Shown piece after piece: positions 7,495 to 17,190 of a stretch of DNA of 64,000 nt; the first letter of the stretch is position 1, and every line of letters starts with the position of its first letter. Both the position numbers and the translations under genes were made by a program. The notes beneath the pieces are model-generated. The model had not been told where the DNA came from, did not search any database, and saw only the letters and a list, made by a program, of their open reading frames with translations. This DNA is from an endosymbiont of Galathealinum brachiosum (GTDB lineage Bacteria > Pseudomonadota > Gammaproteobacteria > SZUA-229), in assembly GCA_003349885.1 (NCBI GenBank), contig QFXC01000007.1:519125-583124 (forward strand), read 5' to 3'.

Positions 7495-8898
7495 ATGATT
7501 AATATTCCACCGATAAAACAGAGTACAGCCGTTAAAACAGACCTCATAACGAATGTCACTCGCACATGGAAAGTCGGACAGATATTGAATGGCTCAACGC
7601 AACGAGGGGGTGATGCCCAGTCCAATGTATTAATTCGTGTTGGCCAGCAAACGATTGAAGCGAAAACACCTGTAACACTACAAAATGGTCAGGATGTTAA
7701 ATTACTCATAAAATCCTTAGGTGAATTCCAGAACGGTAACCTGGGTAGCAACCAGATAAGCAAACTTCCCGTATTAAGCATTTTAGACACTCAAACAGCC
7801 ATATCTGAAAACAATAAAATAGCAGCGGTTAAACTAAGGCAGTTTATTGCCATTCAACAAACTTTTAGCCAGGTTCAACAACTTGCAGATAAACTATTGT
7901 CCAGCCGATCTATCACTGACCAGCTGCCTGCATCACTAAAAAATTCACTCAGCAACCTGCAACAGACTTTACAAGTTAATACAAAAAACATTAACCCTGC
8001 ACAGCTAAAGCAACAAATATTAAACAGCGGCGTTTTTCTGGAATCAAAATTACTTCAACAAACAAGCGGAAGTAGTTTAGTCAATGATTTTAAGTATCAA
8101 CTTCTGACAATCAAGTCAGAGTTGGCGAAACTCATCCCAGCCAAAGAAGGTGTTACCCAGCAAACAACATCTACACTACCATTAGAACAATTACAGACAT
8201 CAATTAAGAAATTAGGAGATAGCTTTAATAACAGCCAACTAACTAGCTTAGCCGACAAATTAATATCCTTACTACCAAAAACCTCGATTATTCAGCTTAA
8301 CAATATGCTGGCAGGGATCAAGCCGGATGTATCAGTTTCAAATGAACTTCAATCATTAACAAAGTTATTAACTGTAACTCTACAACAACACGGAAACCAT
8401 CAAAGCCAACAATTACAGGAACAGTTACACTTTCGCCTGATGTTACTCGACTTGAATCAGCAGGTTGAACAGTCTATTAGCAAGATAACAAGTCTACAGC
8501 TACAACCTATGAGTCGTGAGGGTGATAATCTTGTTCTATTACTTTTCAATCTGGTTTTTAAAGACAGTCACGAACGGTTTGATATAGACTTTCGTATTCA
8601 GCAGGAAAATGAAGAAACTGACCCGGAAGAACAAAGCTGGTCTGTCACCTTGAGTTTTAACTTTAAAACACTGGGTAAAGTACAATCAAATATCCACCTC
8701 ACTGGAAATCAGGTGTCCAGTGTATTCCATACTGAATATGTAACAACTGCAGATAAAATAAAACAGTTTTTACCTCTACTCGAAACAGGCTTAGTAAACA
8801 CAGGGTTAAATATTGTTAAATTAAGTGTGGAAAACAATCTGATTGAAAGTAAACCTTTTGTCAGTAACCAGGTTAATTTACTGGATGAAAAAGCATGA
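7495..8898 (+). CDS. fliK: Flagellar hook-length control protein FliK
   Basis: A 467-aa protein read divergently from the fliL operon. The N-terminal two thirds are Gln/Ser/Leu-rich and low in complexity, typical of the extended ruler region. The C-terminal ~110 residues match the FliK hook-control fold: FRLMLLDLNQQVEQSISKITSLQLQP, WSVTLSFNFKTLGKVQSNIHLTGNQVSSVF, ETGLVNTGLNIVKLSV. FliK measures the hook and switches export specificity through FlhB. Its stop overlaps the FlhB-like gene by 4 bp. FliK is poorly conserved in sequence, so the call rests on the C-terminal pattern and context. Confidence 0.82.
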   Translation: MINIPPIKQSTAVKTDLITNVTRTWKVGQILNGSTQRGGDAQSNVLIRVGQQTIEAKTPVTLQNGQDVKLLIKSLGEFQNGNLGSNQISKLPVLSILDTQTAISENNKIAAVKLRQFIAIQQTFSQVQQLADKLLSSRSITDQLPASLKNSLSNLQQTLQVNTKNINPAQLKQQILNSGVFLESKLLQQTSGSSLVNDFKYQLLTIKSELAKLIPAKEGVTQQTTSTLPLEQLQTSIKKLGDSFNNSQLTSLADKLISLLPKTSIIQLNNMLAGIKPDVSVSNELQSLTKLLTVTLQQHGNHQSQQLQEQLHFRLMLLDLNQQVEQSISKITSLQLQPMSREGDNLVLLLFNLVFKDSHERFDIDFRIQQENEETDPEEQSWSVTLSFNFKTLGKVQSNIHLTGNQVSSVFHTEYVTTADKIKQFLPLLETGLVNTGLNIVKLSVENNLIESKPFVSNQVNLLDEKA

Positions 8899-9176
8899 AA
8901 CACTCTACGCCTATCGCTGTAGCACTAGAATTTGATGGTGAAAACACGCCGGTAGTGAATGCTCGAGGAATTGGCCCTATAGCTGAAAAAATCATAGAAA
9001 TAGCAAAGCAACATGGGGTTCCTCTGCAAAACGACAGTGAACTGGTTGAAATACTTTCTGATTTAAATCTGGGAGATGAAATCCCCGAAAATCTGTACCG
9101 AGCCATTGCAGAAGTAATTGCTTTTGCATACATTTTAACCGGCAAATTTCCTAAAAACTGGAAAGATACAAGGTAA
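8895..9176 (+). CDS. FlhB C-terminal-domain paralogue (EscU/YscU switch family)
   Basis: A 93-aa protein corresponding only to the cytoplasmic domain of FlhB: AVALEFDGENTPVVNARGIG, IAEKIIEIAKQHGVPLQND, LNLGDEIPENLYRAIAEVIAFAY. In FlhB this domain self-cleaves at NPTH and changes export specificity. Here the equivalent position reads HSTP, so autocleavage should be absent. Its start overlaps the fliK stop (ATGA), matching the common fliK-flhB2 pairing. The likely role is accessory to FliK in substrate switching, by inference. Confidence 0.85.
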   Translation: MKHSTPIAVALEFDGENTPVVNARGIGPIAEKIIEIAKQHGVPLQNDSELVEILSDLNLGDEIPENLYRAIAEVIAFAYILTGKFPKNWKDTR

Positions 9177-10337
9177 ATGAAGGAAACAAATTCAGAAACA
9201 CAAAACACCCTGCTATCTCAGTTACACTGCTGGTCAAGTGAGGAGATTTATTTTACCGGTGACAATTACTTTAACGACCTTATTAGCAGTTTAAATAATG
9301 CAAAACACTCTATTGAGTTCGAATGTTATATTTTTTATCAGGACGATCTGGGCAGAAGAGTCATTACTGCATTAATTGATGCGGCAAAAAGAGGCATTAA
9401 TATTAGAGTTATTATTGATGGTTACGGCTCACTTAACTGGAACACTCAACAACTATCAGAATTAACTGACCTAAATATAGAAATAAAAATATTCCACCCA
9501 TTACCATGGCGTCTGTCTCTATATAAAAAATCCATCAAAACTAAAAATTTTATTAATAAATTTCTCTATTTATCTTCGCGCATAAATAAGCGAGATCATC
9601 GAAAACTTTATATCATTGATGATACTGTGGCATGGAGCGGAAGCATGAATATATCATCATCCCATACCAGTCAAAACCTGCCTGATAAAACCTGGCTGGA
9701 CTGCGGTGTAAAAGTTTCTGGTGAATCGGTACTTGAACTTACAGATAATTTTAATGAAATATGGAAACGAAAAATCCGCTACACCAATGAAAACAGACAT
9801 CTTCCCTTCAGAACAAACAATAACATTATCAGGCGACAGCATAAAAATAATGAGCTTATTCAGCTCATTCAATCCTGCAATAAAAAAATCTGGATTATAA
9901 GCGCATATTTTGCCCCATCCAAACATATAGTAGATGCATTAAAACAGGCAAGAGCTAAGGGAGCTGATGTAAAACTAATCATCTCGCATCATTCGGATGT
10001 TGTATTTTTCCCCTTAATAAGCACAACCTACTATACCGAACTTCTGAAGTCTGGAATTGAAATATACGAACATAATGAATACATCATTCATGCAAAAACA
10101 ATTTTACTAGATGATATTGCTTTTGTTGGCAGTTCAAACCTTAATCACCGTAGCTTTTTACATGATCTTGAACTTGACATCATTTTAACCAAAACAGATA
10201 CTCTGGAAAAATTAAAGAATAAATTTATACAACTGATTAAAGGATCGGATAAAATAACTCAATCCAGGCTGGTAAATCTACCCTGGTACTACCGTATTCT
10301 AGGGAAAATAATATGGCGAATTCGCTACTGGCTTTAA
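9177..10337 (+). CDS. Phospholipase D-like cardiolipin synthase (ClsB-type)
   Basis: A 386-aa enzyme with two PLD half-sites: HRKLYIID near residue 141 followed by SGSMN, and IHAKTILLDD near residue 305 followed by GSSNLNHRS. The spacing matches two-domain cardiolipin synthases. There is no N-terminal membrane hairpin, as in ClsB rather than ClsA. The likely reaction is phosphatidyl transfer to form cardiolipin from phosphatidylglycerol or phosphatidylethanolamine. The ATG directly follows the stop of the FlhB-like gene, so the two are coupled. The next gene is an EEP-family protein, reproducing the E. coli ybhP-clsB pairing. Confidence 0.85.
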   Translation: MKETNSETQNTLLSQLHCWSSEEIYFTGDNYFNDLISSLNNAKHSIEFECYIFYQDDLGRRVITALIDAAKRGINIRVIIDGYGSLNWNTQQLSELTDLNIEIKIFHPLPWRLSLYKKSIKTKNFINKFLYLSSRINKRDHRKLYIIDDTVAWSGSMNISSSHTSQNLPDKTWLDCGVKVSGESVLELTDNFNEIWKRKIRYTNENRHLPFRTNNNIIRRQHKNNELIQLIQSCNKKIWIISAYFAPSKHIVDALKQARAKGADVKLIISHHSDVVFFPLISTTYYTELLKSGIEIYEHNEYIIHAKTILLDDIAFVGSSNLNHRSFLHDLELDIILTKTDTLEKLKNKFIQLIKGSDKITQSRLVNLPWYYRILGKIIWRIRYWL

Positions 10338-10359
10338 TATCATGTCGTTAACACATTAA

Positions 10360-11103
10360 ATGCTAAAAATATTAACATACAATATTCACAAAGGATTTAC
10401 ACCGGGTAACCGCCGCTTTATTTTGCACAAAATAAAATCAGCATTACAGGCAACTAATGCAGACATTATTTTTTTACAGGAAATACAGGGGGAGCATACT
10501 GCCCGATCAAATGAAATTCACAACTGGCCTGATTGTTCCCAGTTTGAATTTCTTGCTGACGAAATTTGGCCACATCATGCTTATGGGAAAAATGCCATCT
10601 ATGCAGACGGCCATCACGGCAATGCCATTTTAAGTAAATTCCCGTTTAATCATTACGAAAATATAAATGTTGCCTATATGAAATCCGCTAGTCGCAGCCT
10701 GCTTCACGGGGCAATCAACCACCCTGACTCAGCGCTTCCACTACACGTAATATGCGTTCACCTGGGTCTTTTTTCATTTGAACGACAACGCCAGTTAATA
10801 AAACTGGTTAAGCGCATAGAAGAAAACATCCCACATAATGAGCCTTTAATTATTGCGGGTGATTTTAATGACTGGAATGGTCGTGCAGAAAAATATTTAT
10901 GCGAAGAACTTGATTTAAGTGAAGTTTTCAAATCAGAATGGGGTAAACACGCGCGTACTTTTCCCGCCTGGATGCCATTGTTACCCATGGATAGAATTTA
11001 TAGCAGAGGATTACAAATAATTAATTGCCAGAGACTGCATGATAAACACTGGACTGGATTATCAGATCATTTGCCACTGATGGCAGATTTTGAATTTAAG
11101 TGA
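10360..11103 (+). CDS. Endonuclease/exonuclease/phosphatase (EEP) family protein, YbhP-like
   Basis: A 247-aa metal-dependent phosphoesterase fold. Motifs: LTYNIHKGF, IFLQEIQG with the metal-binding Glu, VHLGLF, IIAGDFNDWNG with the catalytic Asp/Asn, and the final LSDHLPLMADF with the catalytic Asp-His. No signal peptide. It follows the PLD gene by 22 bp. YbhP-like proteins travel with ClsB; a phospholipid or nucleotide substrate is plausible but unproven. Confidence 0.85.
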   Translation: MLKILTYNIHKGFTPGNRRFILHKIKSALQATNADIIFLQEIQGEHTARSNEIHNWPDCSQFEFLADEIWPHHAYGKNAIYADGHHGNAILSKFPFNHYENINVAYMKSASRSLLHGAINHPDSALPLHVICVHLGLFSFERQRQLIKLVKRIEENIPHNEPLIIAGDFNDWNGRAEKYLCEELDLSEVFKSEWGKHARTFPAWMPLLPMDRIYSRGLQIINCQRLHDKHWTGLSDHLPLMADFEFK

Positions 11104-11136
11104 AGCACATTCATCGCACTGCCATATTGACCAGAA

Positions 11137-13221
11137 TCACAACAGCATTTCAAATTCTTTAGCCGGTACGGGTTTTGAAATCAGATAACCCTGAATAATT
11201 TCACACTCATGATCTCTTAAAAATTTATACTGCTCTTCAGTCTCCACTCCTTCAGCAATAACTTTTAGATTCATACTGTGCGCCATAGCAATAACCGCTC
11301 TTGCAATTGCTCCGTCTTCGCTATTTCCCGCAATATCTTTTACAAATGAACGATCAATTTTTAAAACATCAAGCGGGAACTGATGCAGATAACTTAGAGA
11401 AGAATAACCAGTACCAAAATCATCCATTGATAATTTAACACCCAGCTCTTTCAAACGGTGCATCTTGTTAATGCTATTATCCGCATCCTGCATTGCTATG
11501 GTTTCCGTTATTTCTAAATCTATATTTTCTGGTTTTATTTCATATTGTTGAATTAGCTCTTTAATTTGATCAACTAAATCTACCTGCATAAACTGCCTCG
11601 CAGACAGGTTAATTCCAACACTTAAATCATGCCCCTGCTGATTCCATTCCCTGGTTTGTTTAATTGCCTGCTCCAGGACATAATGACCTAAAGGCTGTAT
11701 TAAACCTGTTTCTTCTGCGAGAGGAATAAAACGAATGGGTGGCACTAAACCATGCTCATCATGTCGCCAGCGAACCAACGCTTCAGAGGCAATAATTTTA
11801 CGTGTACTTGAATCAACCTGCGGCTGATAAAATAACTCAAGTTCATTATTTTCTAGCGCACTTCGCAAATCTGTTTCCATACGCAAACGGTCATCCACAC
11901 GGCGATTCATATCGTTGGTATAAAAATGTTCCTGATCACCACCCAGAGCTTTGGCTTTACGCATTGCAGCAGTTGCACAATGAATCAGTTCACCCGCATC
12001 TACTTCATCATCTGGATACAGTGCAACACCTAAACTTAATGAAACAATGACTTTCTGATCTCCAAGATCAAAGCTATTATCTTTTAATGTTTGATTTAAA
12101 CGGCTAAGCATCTGTGTAATTTCATCAGTAGAGGACGAGCTTTCAAGCAATAATGCAAATTCATTTCCACTGATTCGGGCTACAGTATCACCTTCATTTA
12201 CAAAACAACTTAGGAAGCCGGCAAACGCAACGAGCAATTCATTACCTATATCATGACCCAAACTGTCATTAATCAACTGGAAACGATCTATATCCATCAG
12301 AACCACTGCCACCTGATGACCTGCATGTTCAGCCACTTTAATGGCATGAGTTAAGCGTTCTTTGAAAAGAGTCTGATTAGGAAGATCAGTAAGTAAATCA
12401 TGATACGCCTGATGTAGTATCATATCTTCAGCGCGTTTCAGTGCGGTAATATCCTGTATGGTACCTAATACATAACGGGGTTTTTTGTCATCTCCCATAA
12501 TGACATCACACTGTTGATACACATACCTTTCTTTATTATCGAGTCCCTGCAAACGGTGTTCTAAAACAAACCGGGTTCCCTGCTTGCGGGCATCTTCAAA
12601 AGCATGCACTACCCGATCACGATCTTCTTCTGGCACATAATTTATTAAATCATTTAATGTGATGCCTTTACTACGATCTATACCCAGCATTTCCAACACA
12701 CCGGGTGGGAATGAAATTTCACCTGTCTCCAGATCCCAGTCCCAGTAACCTAACATTGCAACTTTTAAAGCATGTACCACACGGTGTCTATTTTTGCGTA
12801 ATTCAAAATCCATTTCGCGGGACTTTAGTGCATAACGAACCCGCTGAGAAAACAAACTCCAGTTAATAGGTTTAGATATAAAATCAGTAGCCCCTGCATC
12901 AAATGATTTATCAACCGATGCCACATCATCTAATCCAGTTAGCATAATAATTGGCACAGTTCGATCAGGATCTAAAGATCTCATTTCCTGACAGGTTTCA
13001 AAACCATTCATTACCGGCATTAATACATCAAGTAAAACCAGATCAGGACGGTGCTGACGAAACAACTCAACACCCTCCGCACCATTGGGTGCTTCTATGG
13101 TATCGAAACCCTGTTTTTGCAAGGCTTTCATTAACATTGAACGAACCACTATATCGTCATCAATCACAAGCAATAACGGAGTTTTACGCTCTGCAATAAT
13201 AAGACTGCCTAAATCTGACAC
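11137..13221 (-). CDS. Response regulator with PAS, degenerate GGDEF and intact EAL domains
   Basis: A 694-aa cyclic-di-GMP protein. Order: REC (about 15-130, phospho-acceptor Asp65 in LVLLDVLMP), a PAS/PAC region (about 145-260), GGDEF (about 270-430) and EAL (about 440-694). The diguanylate cyclase site reads SGNEF at 351-355, so synthesis is unlikely. The EAL site is intact: EALVRW from Glu480, DLEITET, DDFGTGYSS and IAEGVET. The likely activity is phosphorylation-controlled hydrolysis of c-di-GMP. GTG start with AGGGA upstream. It is convergent with the EEP gene and has no partner kinase adjacent. Confidence 0.92.
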   Translation of the reverse strand: MSDLGSLIIAERKTPLLLVIDDDIVVRSMLMKALQKQGFDTIEAPNGAEGVELFRQHRPDLVLLDVLMPVMNGFETCQEMRSLDPDRTVPIIMLTGLDDVASVDKSFDAGATDFISKPINWSLFSQRVRYALKSREMDFELRKNRHRVVHALKVAMLGYWDWDLETGEISFPPGVLEMLGIDRSKGITLNDLINYVPEEDRDRVVHAFEDARKQGTRFVLEHRLQGLDNKERYVYQQCDVIMGDDKKPRYVLGTIQDITALKRAEDMILHQAYHDLLTDLPNQTLFKERLTHAIKVAEHAGHQVAVVLMDIDRFQLINDSLGHDIGNELLVAFAGFLSCFVNEGDTVARISGNEFALLLESSSSTDEITQMLSRLNQTLKDNSFDLGDQKVIVSLSLGVALYPDDEVDAGELIHCATAAMRKAKALGGDQEHFYTNDMNRRVDDRLRMETDLRSALENNELELFYQPQVDSSTRKIIASEALVRWRHDEHGLVPPIRFIPLAEETGLIQPLGHYVLEQAIKQTREWNQQGHDLSVGINLSARQFMQVDLVDQIKELIQQYEIKPENIDLEITETIAMQDADNSINKMHRLKELGVKLSMDDFGTGYSSLSYLHQFPLDVLKIDRSFVKDIAGNSEDGAIARAVIAMAHSMNLKVIAEGVETEEQYKFLRDHECEIIQGYLISKPVPAKEFEMLL

Positions 13222-13269
13222 AACTTTAATCCCTGATTTATGCTTGATACATTATGTAATAGCACTTAA

Positions 13270-14457
13270 TTACATGCCTCGCGCCAGATCTTTCTTTATA
13301 TCTTCAATATCTTCCAGACCAACTGCTATACGAATCAAACCATCTGCGATTCCTGACTCCTGACGTTGCTCTGGTGTTAATCGTCCATGGGTAGTAGTTG
13401 CAGGGTGTGTGATTGTTGTTTTTGTATCACCTAAATTTGCCGTAATTGAGCAAATTTGTGTCGCATCGACTAACTTCCACCCATCATCTTTACCGCCCTT
13501 AAGCTCAAATGATAACAAACCACCAAAGCCTTTTTGCTGTGATTTTGCCAGCTCATGCTGAGGGTGAGACTCCAGCCCCGGATAATAAACTCTAGCAACC
13601 TGAGGTTGCTGCTCTAACCACCGGGCAAGCTCCATCGCACCAGCACTATGCGCTTTCATACGAAGATCAAGTGTTTCCAGACCTTTTAAAAATACCCATG
13701 CATTGAATGCACTCATTGTCGGTCCGGCACTACGCAAAAATGCATATACATCCGTACCAACAATACTTTCAGTGCCCAAAACAGCTCCACCCATACAACG
13801 CCCCTGCCCATCGATGTATTTTGTCGCCGAATGAATCACGATATCTGCACCCAGACTGATAGGCTGTTGCAATGCTGGCGTAGCCAGACAATTATCAACC
13901 GCCAACAGGCAGTCGTGTTTACGTGAAATTTCAGCCAGTGCTTTAATATCAACCAGCTCAGTTAACGGGTTAGAAGGTGTTTCCAGAAATAATAAACGCG
14001 TATTTTTCTCAATTGCATTTTCCCATGCAGCAAGATCTGATAATTCAACAAACGTCGTTTCAATTCCTAATTTAGCCATAAAGTTGGTAAACAATACGGT
14101 TGTCGTACCAAAAATACTTCTGGATGAAACAATGTGGTCACCTGTTTTCAAAATACCCAGACAGGTTGCAAGTATCGCAGACATTCCTGATGCGGTTGCG
14201 ACACAACATTCCGCACCCTCCATTCGAGCAAGACGCTGTTCAAATGTTCTTACCGTCGGATTAGTAAAACGTGAATATATATTTCCCGGCTGCTCTCCAG
14301 AAAATCGAGCTGCTGCTTCAGCAGCTGAAGAAAAAACAAAACTCGATGTAGGAAAAATAGGCTCACTATGTTCCTGCTCCTGAGTACGAGTTTGACCTGC
14401 TCGTACCGCCTGAGTTGCAAAAGCCCATTCAGCTTCTAATTGCTCAAAATCACTCAT
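13270..14457 (-). CDS. metZ: O-succinylhomoserine sulfhydrylase
   Basis: A 395-aa PLP enzyme of the Cys/Met metabolism family. It makes homocysteine directly from O-succinylhomoserine and sulfide. Visible: SRFTNPTVRTFEQRLARMEGAE, ATASGMSAILA, the PLP-lysine region SATKYIDGQGRCMGGAV, and the C-terminal TTTHGRLTPEQRQESGI. Context supports MetZ over MetB or MetY: metZ lies after purF-cvpA-folC-accD in Pseudomonas. Here four envelope genes separate it from purF. Its start overlaps the upstream L,D-transpeptidase gene by 8 bp in another frame. Confidence 0.92.
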   Translation of the reverse strand: MSDFEQLEAEWAFATQAVRAGQTRTQEQEHSEPIFPTSSFVFSSAAEAAARFSGEQPGNIYSRFTNPTVRTFEQRLARMEGAECCVATASGMSAILATCLGILKTGDHIVSSRSIFGTTTVLFTNFMAKLGIETTFVELSDLAAWENAIEKNTRLLFLETPSNPLTELVDIKALAEISRKHDCLLAVDNCLATPALQQPISLGADIVIHSATKYIDGQGRCMGGAVLGTESIVGTDVYAFLRSAGPTMSAFNAWVFLKGLETLDLRMKAHSAGAMELARWLEQQPQVARVYYPGLESHPQHELAKSQQKGFGGLLSFELKGGKDDGWKLVDATQICSITANLGDTKTTITHPATTTHGRLTPEQRQESGIADGLIRIAVGLEDIEDIKKDLARGM

Positions 14458-14953
14458 TATCTTTTTCCTGTATTAACACTGTGCAACCTTCATCTACAAG
14501 GTTAAATAATTCAATCACATCTTTATTAAACATGCGCACGCACCCATGAGATGCAGGCATGCCAATTTTATCTTCATCTGAGGTACCATGAATATAAATA
14601 TAGCGTTTATAGCTATCAATTCCATCGCCTACATTCAGGCCTGGTTCCTCTCCTTTCAACCAGAGTATTCGGCTCGTAATTATATCCTCTGGCAGAGTTT
14701 CACCTGCAGCAAGCAGTTCATCCAGCACACCTAAAGGTTTTCTACCTACAAATACTTCATTAATAGGGCAACCATCACCTATTTTCTGTGCAATACTATG
14801 CCTACCTAATGGTGTTTTAAAACTACCATCCTGACTACCTGAACCAGAAACTGAAGTTGACACGGGGTAATCAATGAACTGTTTTCCATTACGATCAATG
14901 CAAAGCAAACGCTGCTGATCTATATTTACAATTATATAATTAAGTTGTGACAT
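14450..14953 (-). CDS. L,D-transpeptidase (YkuD) without signal peptide
   Basis: A 167-aa YkuD-domain protein. The catalytic block is IHGTS followed by ASHGCVRM with nucleophile Cys138. L,D-transpeptidases form 3-3 peptidoglycan cross-links or attach lipoproteins in the periplasm. The N terminus (MSQLNYIIVNIDQQRLL) goes straight into the first beta-strand of the domain and no signal peptide or membrane segment is visible, so the route to the periplasm is unclear. It overlaps metZ by 8 bp and is divergent from the M14 amidase gene 34 bp away. Confidence 0.88.
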   Translation of the reverse strand: MSQLNYIIVNIDQQRLLCIDRNGKQFIDYPVSTSVSGSGSQDGSFKTPLGRHSIAQKIGDGCPINEVFVGRKPLGVLDELLAAGETLPEDIITSRILWLKGEEPGLNVGDGIDSYKRYIYIHGTSDEDKIGMPASHGCVRMFNKDVIELFNLVDEGCTVLIQEKDNE

Positions 14954-14987
14954 ATTTTTAGTAACTGATAAAAACGACCGATTTTCT

Positions 14988-15905
14988 ATGCTAACACGCC
15001 TTTACCAGATTACACTTCTTTTATTATTCGCTATACCTGCATATAGCCAAAACCTGAATTTCAATACCTTTGAGCAACAACAGCAGGTAAATAGCTCCTG
15101 CCTCAATATCGGAAAAAAACTATCCAGTGTTACATTTAATGAATGCCTGAAGTTAAACTTATCTTCATCCGTGCATCAATCAGCTAAAAATAACAGCCTT
15201 CTAATTAAAGAATACCCTCCCCTATTAAATAAAAGAGAACCACAGGCAAAAATACTAATGCTTGGTGGCATTCATGGTGACGAATACTCATCCGTAACCA
15301 TTATGTTTAAATGGATGCATATTCTGGATAAGTATCATAGCGGACTGTTTCACTGGAAAGTCGCCCCGCTAGTTAACCCTGACGGTTTATTACAGAAAAA
15401 ATCACAACGTATAAATGCCAATGGGGTTGATCTAAATCGAAATTTTCCAAACAATGGTAAGCCGGATGCCAGTCTTGAATACTGGAAAAAGCGAGCTTAT
15501 AGCGACCCGAGGCGCTACCCCGGCCCAATGCCTACAAGTGAACCTGAAACACAGTGGATAGTTGAGCTTATTAAACAATTTAAACCCGATGCCATTGTGG
15601 CTGTGCATGCACCTTATGGAATTGTGGATTATGACGGGCCAACGAAACCACCATCCCGTCTTGGACCGCTTTATCTAAAATTACTCGGAACCTATCCTGG
15701 CTCATTAGGTAATTATGCCGGGTTACAACAGGAAATACCCGTTGTTACGATTGAATTGCCTTACGCGGGCATTATGCCAAGCGACAAGGAAGTGGGACGA
15801 ATCTGGGTTGATATGATTAGATGGTTAAAAAAGAATATTCCACAAAAACAAAAAACTCAGGAATTGCCACAAAGGCATGCTGAACACAATGTAATCATCA
15901 AGTAG
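14988..15905 (+). CDS. Secreted M14-family peptidase, murein peptide amidase (MpaA)-like
   Basis: A 305-aa zinc carboxypeptidase. A signal peptide of about 20 residues ends at AYS-Q. Zinc ligands are His96 and Glu99 in GGIHGDEYSS, with a later His in IVAVHAPYG; substrate-side residues are in NPDGL and NANGVDLNRNFP; the general-base Glu is probably in TIELPYAG. MpaA-type enzymes cleave the D-Glu/mDAP bond in muropeptides. Its position among two L,D-transpeptidase genes supports a peptidoglycan substrate. The short C-terminal tail is charged. It is read opposite to its neighbours. Confidence 0.85.
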   Translation: MLTRLYQITLLLLFAIPAYSQNLNFNTFEQQQQVNSSCLNIGKKLSSVTFNECLKLNLSSSVHQSAKNNSLLIKEYPPLLNKREPQAKILMLGGIHGDEYSSVTIMFKWMHILDKYHSGLFHWKVAPLVNPDGLLQKKSQRINANGVDLNRNFPNNGKPDASLEYWKKRAYSDPRRYPGPMPTSEPETQWIVELIKQFKPDAIVAVHAPYGIVDYDGPTKPPSRLGPLYLKLLGTYPGSLGNYAGLQQEIPVVTIELPYAGIMPSDKEVGRIWVDMIRWLKKNIPQKQKTQELPQRHAEHNVIIK

Positions 15906-15970
15906 TTAGATATTTACTATCTACTCTACTAAAAAAACTATCTCAACAAATCATACCCACAGGTTATAAT

Positions 15971-17179
15971 TTATTTTCTTTTTAGCAGCTTGTCATTAAT
16001 AGCCAACTGCGGTGCAACAGGCGCAGATATTTCATCTTCGAAAACAATACGCCACTGACCATCATTTTCTTTATTCCAGTACTGACGTTTCCAGCTCTGA
16101 CTGGAAAAATTATCACTGGCATAAGTTTGCAGGAATGTAGCCACCATAACATCTTCATTTGGATGCTTAAGTAAACTGACATTAGATAATTCAACATTCA
16201 CAAAAGTTTTATGCTTCGCAATTCTACGTTTATGGTCTGACCAGTGATTAAAATCTTTTTTCCCATTCGTAAAACGACCCGAATAATGATTTAAATAATC
16301 ATCAACATTCATACTTTCCCAGTCTGATATCCACTGCTCATGTACCAGACTAATTTCATTTTTATGTGACTGCCATTGCTCACTGATTAACCACTGTATA
16401 TTTTCACCAATTAAAACAGGGGTACTCTTTAAATCAATATGCATACCTAAATCAAGCAGGTCATTATTTGGTAAAACAACACAACCTTCAGATGCTAAAG
16501 GCGGGCGATTATATGTACCACTACGCGTGCCGTGCAACCAGATGCCGTGCCCGGTTTTACCATTTAAACGATCCCATGCATTAGGGTAATTAATAGGATA
16601 GGCACCGGCACCATATTTATCTGCAAGTTGATCTGGTGCGATATATGATTGAATAAAATATACCCCTAATGGCGTTTTTAAATCACCTTCTAAAACCTTA
16701 CCCGCACCACTACGCCCCATAGAAACAAAAAAATCATCGATCAATACTGGTAACGACTGAGAATTATCAAACAAATACAAACGAGATTTACTTAAATCAA
16801 CAACAATTGCATGACGATAGAATGAATCAAGCTTCGCCAATACAGATGGGATACGACTCTTTACACCGTTATCCTTATCTGCCTGGTAACGGTTTTTTAT
16901 TTCCGTTAATAATAAAGATTTTTCAGGGCTATCTTTTATTTCTGACCCTAGATTATTAACGCCTTTTACTCTAGACATTAAAACATCAGCATAAACCAGT
17001 TGTGCCAGCTTAAAATCTGGCACCTCAGACACGAGTAATTCAAGCTTTGATTCGGCACTAATCAAATTAGAAGACTGTATATCACGGACAGCATCAAGTA
17101 GACGATCCTCAGGATGGGGATCTGCGGCAAACAATATCACCGAATAAAACACAGCAATTATAATAGAAACAAATTTCAT
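15971..17179 (-). CDS. Secreted L,D-transpeptidase with C-terminal NTF2/SnoaL-like domain
   Basis: About 402 aa. A signal peptide (MKFVSIIIAVFYSVILFAA) precedes an Ala/Leu-rich helical region, the YkuD domain at about 120-265 (HAIVVDLSKSRLYLF, then IWLHGT and SEGCVVLPN with the catalytic Cys near 233), and a C-terminal NTF2-like fold from about 275 (WISDWESMNVDDYLNHYSG, WRIVFEDE). ATG chosen over a TTG one codon earlier. It lies 11 bp downstream of the TPR/NTF2-like gene, whose C-terminal domain looks similar, so the two probably act together in the periplasm. Confidence 0.88.
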   Translation of the reverse strand: MKFVSIIIAVFYSVILFAADPHPEDRLLDAVRDIQSSNLISAESKLELLVSEVPDFKLAQLVYADVLMSRVKGVNNLGSEIKDSPEKSLLLTEIKNRYQADKDNGVKSRIPSVLAKLDSFYRHAIVVDLSKSRLYLFDNSQSLPVLIDDFFVSMGRSGAGKVLEGDLKTPLGVYFIQSYIAPDQLADKYGAGAYPINYPNAWDRLNGKTGHGIWLHGTRSGTYNRPPLASEGCVVLPNNDLLDLGMHIDLKSTPVLIGENIQWLISEQWQSHKNEISLVHEQWISDWESMNVDDYLNHYSGRFTNGKKDFNHWSDHKRRIAKHKTFVNVELSNVSLLKHPNEDVMVATFLQTYASDNFSSQSWKRQYWNKENDGQWRIVFEDEISAPVAPQLAINDKLLKRK

Positions 17180-17190
17180 CAACTTAAATT

